Shown one piece after another: positions 15,635 to 20,367 of a DNA stretch of 20,367 nucleotides. Under the pieces are notes generated by a model, which ran no database searches, had not been told where the DNA came from, and saw only the letters and a list, made by a program, of their open reading frames with translations. Numbering within the stretch: the first letter of the stretch is position 1; the number at the start of each line of letters is the position of its first letter. The translations under genes were made by a program, and so were the position numbers. This DNA comes from RGIG8597 sp050872545 (GTDB lineage Bacteria > Spirochaetota > GWE2-31-10), in contig JBNMHA010000043.1 in assembly GCA_050872545.1 (NCBI GenBank), positions 1 through 20,367 of the forward strand. The letters run 5' to 3'.

Positions 15635-15696
15635 AAAAAATTAAAGTGCAGCAGCTAGATATTCAAACTATTTCAGTAAGTTTATAGCCGCTGCTG
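15635..15696 (-). terminator. Possible terminator for the peroxidase group
   Basis: CAGCAGC (15649-15655) and GCTGCTG (15690-15696) are complementary across 34 bases. On the minus strand the stem is followed after three bases by TTTAATTTTTT. The wide loop lowers confidence. It lies between convergent genes. Confidence 0.4.
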
Positions 15697-15702
15697 TTAG
15701 GG

Positions 15703-16209
15703 TTAATGTTTATAACTTTCATTTATTTTCTTGTTAAGAGCTTTTCTGTCGAGAGCTTCCTTGATAAAATATTCTATCTTCTCCGGAGTGTCGGAAGGTG
15801 CAAAACGATTGATTACTTTTCCATCTGTATCTACTAAAAATTTTGTGAAATTCCATTTTATAGAACCGCCTTTTTCACTTTTCAAATATTTATACAGTGG
15901 ATCAGCTTTTCTTCCGTTGACATTTATTTTTGAAAACTGTGAAAAGGTGATTCCGTATTTTATACGGCAAAAAGCGTGAATTTCATCATCACTGCCCGGT
16001 GCCTGATGCGCAAATTGATCACATGGAAAATCGAGAATCTCAAAATCATCATCATGATATTTATCGTACAGTTCCTGCAGTACGTTATATTGCGGAGTAA
16101 AAGCACAGCCTGTAGCAGTATTAACAATTAATACAACTTTTCCCTCGTACTCTTTCAGCGACTTCATTTCGCCGTTCATTGTTTTTACTGAAAAATCATA
16201 AATAGTCAT
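15703..16209 (-). CDS. Glutathione/thioredoxin peroxidase, cysteine type
   Basis: This enzyme reduces hydrogen or organic peroxides. The 168-residue protein has NTATGCAFTPQY with peroxidatic Cys35 (TGT codon, not TGA), FPCDQF at 61-66, Gln69, and Trp119-Asn120, completing the usual catalytic tetrad. Cys81, in AFCRIKYGITFSQFSKI, is in the place of the resolving Cys of thioredoxin-dependent members, so thioredoxin is the likelier donor. No signal peptide, so cytosolic. The start follows GGAGG six bases upstream. Some Treponema have a selenocysteine form; this copy does not. It lies downstream of a C_GCAxxG_C_C gene on the same strand, 82 bases away. Confidence 0.93.
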   Translation of the reverse strand: MTIYDFSVKTMNGEMKSLKEYEGKVVLIVNTATGCAFTPQYNVLQELYDKYHDDDFEILDFPCDQFAHQAPGSDDEIHAFCRIKYGITFSQFSKINVNGRKADPLYKYLKSEKGGSIKWNFTKFLVDTDGKVINRFAPSDTPEKIEYFIKEALDRKALNKKINESYKH

Positions 16210-16250
16210 ATATACCTCCGTTTAGCAGATAATATGAAAATAACTATTAG

Positions 16251-16260
16251 TGATTAATCA
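16251..16260. promoter_or_regulatory. 10-bp palindrome upstream of the peroxidase gene
   Basis: TGATTAATCA is a perfect palindrome in the 82-base gap before the peroxidase gene. It could be an operator for a redox regulator, but it is AT-rich and no consensus is matched exactly. Confidence 0.25.
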
Positions 16261-16291
16261 AATATGGAATAAGAGCGTTTTTTTACATATT

Positions 16292-16690
16292 CTAAAGTTC
16301 AAGAATTTCTTCTGCAATTTTTACAGCATCTTCTATACAGCCGCTGCAACTTCGCAGAACATTCCCGGTATCAACGCCTTTAAGTTCACGGCAAATAACT
16401 GATTGATTTTTGGCTTTAAATTCATCGATAATTTTTGCCGCTAATTTATAAGTGGCAGCTTTTGTTCTTTGCGATGTCCCACCGCTGTTTTTTAATCCGG
16501 CAAGCATTACCGCACCGCTTACTGCTCCGCATGTGCAATTCATTGCGCCCATTCCAAGCCCAAAGCCTTCACCAATTTTGAATAATGTTTCTTCATCAAT
16601 TCCAAGTTTCTGTGCAAATGCACATGCTACAGCTTGACAGCAGTTGTAACCGGAATTATGAAGTTCTGTTGCTTTTTCTGTTGGTGTCAT
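16292..16690 (-). CDS. C_GCAxxG_C_C family protein
   Basis: A member of a family of small Cys-rich redox-type proteins of unknown function, often found near electron-transfer genes. The 132-residue product has GYNCCQAV with Cys17-Cys18, a glycine-rich GEGFGLGMGAM stretch, CTCGAVSGAVM with Cys52 and Cys54, Cys100 and a final CSGCIEDA with Cys115 and Cys118. The conserved Cys suggest a metal or iron-sulfur site, but this is not proven. The start follows AAGGAG eight bases upstream. It lies 34 bases after the glycosyltransferase stop and upstream of the peroxidase on the same strand. Confidence 0.88.
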   Translation of the reverse strand: MTPTEKATELHNSGYNCCQAVACAFAQKLGIDEETLFKIGEGFGLGMGAMNCTCGAVSGAVMLAGLKNSGGTSQRTKAATYKLAAKIIDEFKAKNQSVICRELKGVDTGNVLRSCSGCIEDAVKIAEEILEL

Positions 16691-16724
16691 ATTTTTATCT
16701 CCTTAAAATATATATAATGATTTA

Positions 16725-17699
16725 TTAATCCATAGGATGGCTGCGGTAAAACTCTTCCGCTTTTTCGACCATATTTGCGCCCCAAGCATCGCAAAGCATT
16801 TCCCTTGCTTCATCTTTGATTTCCGGAGCAACGGCGGTTTCCAGTCGCTTAACGGAACGAATTATTGCCGTTTGTGCAAACGAAACAATTCTTTTATAAA
16901 CTTCTTCCTCAAGTGGATAATTTTTATTGTACAGAAAAAGAATTGTGAAAACAGATGCCGAAGAACAATGATTTTTCCATTTGGTAAGAGATGTAATCTT
17001 ATTGCTTGTGCTTATGCCGCCGCCGACTCTGTAGCAATAAAGTTTATCTGGAAGTCCGATGTATTTTTTTGCGTTGCGGCTTATGAAGAAATAAAAAAGA
17101 AAATCTTCCGACATTACACTGTAAGTTTCCGGGATAAATTCCAATGCTTCAATGCACGCGCTTCGTTTGAGAAGTTTTCCCCAGATATACCAAGGATGCT
17201 CCGCATCAAAGTAGCAATTTTTAAATATTTCAGTTCCGTTTAATGTGCCTTGATACGGATTGGCTGCTTTCTCATAATATTTTGCATTATCAATTGCATT
17301 TTGAACTATATCAATTGAAGCACTGCACTGAACAATGTCGGTACTTTCACGAACTGCGGTATCATACATGATTTCCAGCGCATTATCCTGATTCAGTTTA
17401 TCATCTGTATCGACAAAGAATATATATTCACCGCAGGACTCTATTATTCCTGTGCGCCTACTTTCTATAAGCCCTTCATTTATAGAATGTCTTGCAATTT
17501 TAATTCTTTTGTCTTTCTTAAAATTTTTCTTTATTACATCTTTTACTTTCGGTTTTGCCTCATTTCCGTCATCTACGACAATAATTTCAATGTCTTTCAG
17601 AGTTTGCGAAACAATACTTTCCAAACATTGTGGCAGTTCATTTTGAGTATTAAAAACAGGAATAATAACTGAAACTTTTGTATCTGGTGCTTTTGACAT
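16725..17699 (-). CDS. Family 2 glycosyltransferase
   Basis: An inverting GT-A sugar transferase, likely for surface or cell-envelope glycans. The 324-residue protein starts with TKVSVIIPVFNTQNELPQCL (7-26), then IEIIVVDDGN (37-46) and the metal/nucleotide-binding FVDTDD (95-100). The middle WYIWGKLLKRS and the SEDFLFYFF segment are typical of this family. No membrane helix or signal peptide is obvious, so it is cytosolic or peripheral. AGGAG sits seven bases before the ATG. Acceptor and donor sugars cannot be deduced. It is the first of three minus-strand genes and is divergent from the aminotransferase-like gene. Confidence 0.88.
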   Translation of the reverse strand: MSKAPDTKVSVIIPVFNTQNELPQCLESIVSQTLKDIEIIVVDDGNEAKPKVKDVIKKNFKKDKRIKIARHSINEGLIESRRTGIIESCGEYIFFVDTDDKLNQDNALEIMYDTAVRESTDIVQCSASIDIVQNAIDNAKYYEKAANPYQGTLNGTEIFKNCYFDAEHPWYIWGKLLKRSACIEALEFIPETYSVMSEDFLFYFFISRNAKKYIGLPDKLYCYRVGGGISTSNKITSLTKWKNHCSSASVFTILFLYNKNYPLEEEVYKRIVSFAQTAIIRSVKRLETAVAPEIKDEAREMLCDAWGANMVEKAEEFYRSHPMD

Positions 17700-17798
17700 T
17701 GGATTCTCCTGCGTACTGAAATTGATGAAGTTTGAAATCGATACTAATATTTATAGTCGTTTTTTTAAAGAAGAATTTAGGAAAGTTAAATCATTTTA

Positions 17799-17807
17799 TG
17801 ATATAAC
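17799..17807 (+). promoter_or_regulatory. Extended -10 promoter element for the aminotransferase-like gene
   Basis: TGATATAAC fits the TGnTATAAT extended -10. No clear -35 lies 17 bases upstream. A start near 17814 leaves a leader of about 18 bases. Confidence 0.5.
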
Positions 17808-17831
17808 ACAAACTTAAAAAAGGAGCTGAAT

Positions 17832-18677
17832 GTGTTTTATAAAGCAAAAGAATGTTATGTAAGAGATAAATTTGGAAATCGTTATTTCGATTTGCGGCGT
17901 GCTGATAATATCACTGGTCATTCACATCGAAAACTTACTACTCAGATAAAAAATGCCGTATCTGTTCATCTTACACTTGATTTGCCTACAATACATCATA
18001 AACGATACAGAAAAATTATTTCTTCATTGACACCTGACGGGCTTTACGAACTGCGCTTTTTCTCTTCACCTCAGGAACTTTTGCTAAAAGCTGCGGCTTT
18101 GTTTGGAAATATAGAAGCAGACACTGTTAATATGAAAGATTTTCTTGCTGGACATGGAATAAAATCCGGAAACAGTTTGAAATTGTGTGATTTCACGTTT
18201 AACCGCCCGGATGAAAAGAAAATGACACAAACAATCGCTTGGTATTATAATTATCCGCGTCTGCTTGATGAAAATGATATTCCTGAAACGGATATTGTTG
18301 TACTTCCGGCATTGTATACAGGCTATAATGGAGGATGTGTGGCACTGATTAACCGCAATTTAAAAGATTTAATAAGTATTTGTCATCCTTTGGAAGAATT
18401 TCCAGCGATTGTTTTTGCTACATCGACGGTGTTTTATTACCGTGCAAAGGCTTTGCAGGAGCAGAAATGTTTTTCTTTTGATAATGAAAAATTTTTATGC
18501 AGTGACAGAGTTTTTGCATTAAAAGATGAATATCGAAATGAAATGCAGGATATTGCGGCAGCATTGAAATCGTCCGGTATAATAATTAATACTTTAGCTC
18601 CGTATTACAGTTATATTCCGCTGACACTTGATATTAATGAGATAAGATGCATTAAAAAGAATTTAGAAAACTGCTGA
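17832..18677 (+). CDS. Short class-III aminotransferase-like protein without the PLP lysine
   Basis: The N-terminus, CYVRDKFGNRYFDLRRADNITGHSHRKLTTQIKNAV (8-43), has the pattern that opens class-III aminotransferases and glutamate-semialdehyde aminomutases. The weaker RFFSSPQELLLKAAALFG (75-92) is where the SGTEAxxxAxxLAR motif is expected, and DIVVLPALYTGYNGGCVALINR (154-175) looks like the segment that normally carries the PLP lysine; there is no Lys near residue 160. At 281 residues it is far below the usual 420-450. It is probably non-catalytic or reassigned. The start is GTG 17832, supported by AAGGAG ending at 17825; the overlapping ATG is out of frame. No broken remainder is visible downstream, so it is a compact protein, not a fresh pseudogene. 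Assignment is moderate. Confidence 0.6.
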   Translation: MFYKAKECYVRDKFGNRYFDLRRADNITGHSHRKLTTQIKNAVSVHLTLDLPTIHHKRYRKIISSLTPDGLYELRFFSSPQELLLKAAALFGNIEADTVNMKDFLAGHGIKSGNSLKLCDFTFNRPDEKKMTQTIAWYYNYPRLLDENDIPETDIVVLPALYTGYNGGCVALINRNLKDLISICHPLEEFPAIVFATSTVFYYRAKALQEQKCFSFDNEKFLCSDRVFALKDEYRNEMQDIAAALKSSGIIINTLAPYYSYIPLTLDINEIRCIKKNLENC

Positions 18678-18683
18678 ATATTT

Positions 18684-18815
18684 TTATTTGCGTCTGAAAG
18701 ATTTCGGTATTTGATGATAACGATTGTAGCAGATTCCTAAAACCGCACATATAATAATTGCAGTAAGTGAAATTGCTAGCGAAACAACGATTTTTTTCTG
18801 TACATTTTTCTGCAT
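18684..18815 (-). CDS. Small membrane protein of 43 residues
   Basis: A short open frame on the minus strand. The protein has a basic start (MQKNVQKK), one hydrophobic helix at about 9-29 (IVVSLAISLTAIIICAVLGIC), then a basic tail ending SFRRK. AAGGAG sits six bases before the ATG, an excellent ribosome binding site, and a perfect TTGACA lies upstream. It is 93 bases downstream of the pdxA-like gene on the same strand and convergent with the aminotransferase-like gene, whose stop it nearly meets. I recognise no family. Function unknown; the single helix with positive flanks fits an inner-membrane microprotein with its C-terminus in or out undetermined. Confidence 0.65.
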   Translation of the reverse strand: MQKNVQKKIVVSLAISLTAIIICAVLGICYNRYHQIPKSFRRK

Positions 18816-18853
18816 AAGTCTCTCCTTAGTTTGTGTTAATTGTTACAGTGTGT

Positions 18854-18883
18854 TAAATAACGATTTTTTGTGTTTTATGTCAA
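18854..18883 (-). promoter_or_regulatory. Promoter candidate for the small membrane protein
   Basis: On the minus strand TTGACA (18883-18878) is followed by 17-18 bases and TTATTT/TATTTA (18860-18854). The -35 is perfect and the -10 poor. Confidence 0.4.
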
Positions 18884-18908
18884 ATAAATTCTTAGCAGAT
18901 TTTAGATA

Positions 18909-19898
18909 TTATAAGTATGATTTACAATATTTTACTGCAACTTTTATCGCTTCTTTCATGCTGATGTCACTGGCTTTACCTGTTCCGGCAATATCCATTG
19001 CGGTTCCATGGTCTACAGAAGTTCGCAGAATCGGCATTCCGGCTGTAACAGAAACAGTCCGTTCAAAATCAAGTGTTTTTGCAGCAATATGCCCCTGATC
19101 ATGATAAAGAGATAAAACGCTGTTGTAACGTCCCTGCAAAGCTAGATGAAATACAGAATCCGCACCGATTGGACCTGCAACTTTGTATCCCTGATTTTGC
19201 AGTGCTTCTACAGCCGGAGTTATTTCATTTACCTCTTCATTACCGAAAAGACCATGCTCTCCAGAATGCGGATTAAGCCCGGCAACTGCCATTGTACCGT
19301 CTTTTATTCCCAGTTTTTCTAGTGCACAGATGCAGTGTTTTACGTAATCTTCGATACGCTCTTTTGTGACTAGGTCACAAGCGTTGCGCAGTGAAACGTG
19401 GCGAGTCAGAAAAAAAATGCGCAGATTATCCACTTCAAACATTGTCAATGGATCGACAGTGCCGGTCAGAGCACCGAATATTTCTGTGTGTCCGATATAC
19501 GGAATATTTGCGGCTTTAAGGCTTTCTTTATTTATCGGCGGAGTAGCAACAGCAGCGACAAGTTTTTCATTCGCCAGACTGATACTTTTTTCAATGTATT
19601 CATAGGCGGCTTTTCCGCACATTTTTGAAATTCTGCCTATGTGTAAATCTGCAAAGTTTATATTATTGACAGGAATAATGTTAATGTAGTTCTCTTTATA
19701 ATCATTCGGTTTCTCGATAGGGCATAGCTTCACTGCGGTTTCGGTAATTTTAATCGCATTCTCAATCACTTTAAAATCACCGATAACAACACATTTTGCA
19801 ATTGCAGTAATTTTAGGTGATGATACAGCTTTTACCACGATTTCAGGACCGATTCCGGCAGGATCCCCCAGTGGAATAGCTATAATTGGACGTTCCAT
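18909..19898 (-). CDS. pdxA: PdxA-family dehydrogenase, PdxA2-like
   Basis: PdxA oxidises 4-phosphohydroxy-L-threonine in vitamin B6 synthesis, and PdxA2 acts on 4-phospho-D-threonate or D-erythronate in sugar-acid breakdown. The 329-residue protein starts PIIAIPLGDPAGIGPEI (4-20) and has the metal His at 167, 211 and 266 (RHVSL, LNPHSGEHG, YHDQGH), substrate residues IGHTE (135-139) and RTSVDHGTAMDIAGTG (292-307). YHDQGHIAAK rather than the PdxA-like YHDQGLxxxK favours the PdxA2 branch, from memory. No other pdx gene or DUF1537 kinase is nearby. GAGGAG precedes the ATG; a weak promoter (TTGACT, 17 bases, TAGCTT, 19954-19926) is possible. Confidence 0.88.
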   Translation of the reverse strand: MERPIIAIPLGDPAGIGPEIVVKAVSSPKITAIAKCVVIGDFKVIENAIKITETAVKLCPIEKPNDYKENYINIIPVNNINFADLHIGRISKMCGKAAYEYIEKSISLANEKLVAAVATPPINKESLKAANIPYIGHTEIFGALTGTVDPLTMFEVDNLRIFFLTRHVSLRNACDLVTKERIEDYVKHCICALEKLGIKDGTMAVAGLNPHSGEHGLFGNEEVNEITPAVEALQNQGYKVAGPIGADSVFHLALQGRYNSVLSLYHDQGHIAAKTLDFERTVSVTAGMPILRTSVDHGTAMDIAGTGKASDISMKEAIKVAVKYCKSYL

Positions 19899-20068
19899 TT
19901 TCTCTCCTCTATAACAAGTTAAAAAAAGCTAACTTTTGCTGCGAATGAAGTCAATAGTTTTCTTAAATAGGAGAAAATGTTGCTGAAAACAACAAATAAT
20001 TACATTCAATTTCGGAATTGCGACCTGTCCCTTGTGCTTCTTGTCATTGCTCCCCTTGCTTGTTTCCG
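19899..20068. other. Gene-free stretch upstream of pdxA
   Basis: Holds the possible pdxA promoter and a 6-bp inverted repeat (AAGTTA/TAACTT, 19917-19936). From about 20020 it turns into repeat-like sequence with a stray TGTCATTGC copy at 20042-20050. No gene is seen. Confidence 0.4.
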
Positions 20069-20143
20069 ATGTCATTCCTGTGCCACGACACAGGAATCTC
20101 TAAAAATGTGGGAGATTGCCGTGTCGGTGCACGGCAATGACAT
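20069..20143. repeat. Composite palindromic repeat (REP/MITE-like) with two inner hairpins
   Basis: Outer arms ATGTCATT (20069-20076) and AATGACAT (20136-20143) enclose hairpin CCTGTG-ccacga-CACAGG (20077-20094), a middle stem AATCTC (20095-20100) with GAGATT (20112-20117), and hairpin GCCGTG-tcggtg-CACGGC (20118-20135). All stems are exact. The layout, four arms meeting around a centre, is that of a mobile palindromic repeat. Its copy number cannot be judged from one window. Confidence 0.75.
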
Positions 20144-20211
20144 ATAATGTAACCGCAAGGCAATACGTCTTGAAGTACTGTTATACCTCGTGCAGCTTGT
20201 CTTACGTCTCG

Positions 20212-20253
20212 GTATTTTCTACGAAAATACTTCATTAGTGCATTCGCACTAAT
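20212..20253. repeat. Two adjacent perfect 8-bp hairpins
   Basis: GTATTTTC-tac-GAAAATAC (20212-20230) and ATTAGTGC-attc-GCACTAAT (20234-20253), three bases apart. They continue the repeat block of this region and suggest structured RNA or the end of a mobile element. Confidence 0.6.
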
Positions 20254-20312
20254 CGTGTCTGCTGAATGTCTTTGAACAAAAAAGTTGGCGTGCCTAAGGA
20301 AGGGAGAGGTCA

Positions 20313-20366
20313 TAGGAGAGGGAAAACTCCGGGCTTCGCTAACTCGGAGGTGGTTTCCCTCTCCTA
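20313..20366. repeat. 13-bp inverted repeat with inner stem at the window edge
   Basis: TAGGAGAGGGAAA (20313-20325) and TTTCCCTCTCCTA (20354-20366) are exact complements. Inside, CTCCG (20327-20331) pairs with CGGAG (20345-20349). The element may continue beyond the window. Confidence 0.65.
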
Positions 20367-20367
20367 A

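Noticed and set aside
16095..16112. Selenocysteine codon in the peroxidase
   Set aside because: The peroxidatic position is TGT (Cys), and the frame has no internal TGA.
9890..20291. AAGTTGGCGT present at 9890 and 20282 as a dispersed repeat
   Set aside because: A 10-base match with different flanks in 20 kb is not convincing.
20044..20313. 89-codon minus-strand open frame as a protein gene
   Set aside because: It runs through several perfect hairpins and lacks a ribosome binding site; repeat sequence explains it better.
1..20367. CRISPR array, tRNA or rRNA gene, toxin-antitoxin or phage defence system
   Set aside because: No regularly spaced repeats, no tRNA cloverleaf recognised by eye, and no such protein families were found; short RNAs could still be missed without a covariance search.

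Overview
The window is AT-rich bacterial DNA that reads as an accessory-poor stretch of a spirochaete chromosome, most likely a host- or gut-associated Treponema. This rests on inference from several genes together: a short FlgM-like anti-sigma factor under a sigma-28-type promoter, a 397-residue FabV/trans-2-enoyl-CoA reductase of the kind studied in Treponema denticola, a spirochaete-like IF-1, and repeat-rich intergenic DNA. No rRNA, tRNA, CRISPR array or intact insertion sequence was recognised.

Left part (1-7257). After the last codons of a truncated gene comes a MATE exporter on the minus strand. It is divergent from a plus-strand operon, purO-folD-rsmI, and the two promoters overlap at their -35 boxes. 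PurO (FAICAR to IMP) beside FolD (one-carbon folates) points to purine synthesis, but this FolD lacks the lysine needed for cyclohydrolase activity. Next, flgM and an iron-alcohol-dehydrogenase homologue share a sigma-28-like promoter. The homologue has lost every metal ligand and is probably a pseudoenzyme. A terminator follows, then a compact operon of DUF5662, Nudix and LOG-family proteins that may act on nucleotides.

Middle (7258-14178). A sigma-70-type promoter is followed at once by a perfect 17-bp terminator hairpin and then by a soluble protein with a chemoreceptor signalling tip followed by a Cache-like domain. FabV lies on the minus strand. A 396-bp divergent region with two inverted repeats leads to yajC-secD-secF (Sec translocon accessory complex). 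The infA promoter is embedded in the secF terminator, and rpsU follows from a TTG start.

Right part (14179-20367). A second MATE exporter is convergent with a minus-strand group: GT2 glycosyltransferase, a C_GCAxxG_C_C protein and a two-Cys glutathione peroxidase. Then come a shortened class-III aminotransferase-like protein without the PLP lysine, an unannotated 43-residue membrane microprotein with a good ribosome binding site, and a PdxA/PdxA2-type dehydrogenase. The last 470 bases have no convincing gene and carry nested palindromic repeats.

Themes worth following are three apparent active-site losses in otherwise well-kept genes (folD, the alcohol dehydrogenase homologue and the aminotransferase-like gene), several promoter/terminator overlaps, and the palindromic repeat block at the right edge.
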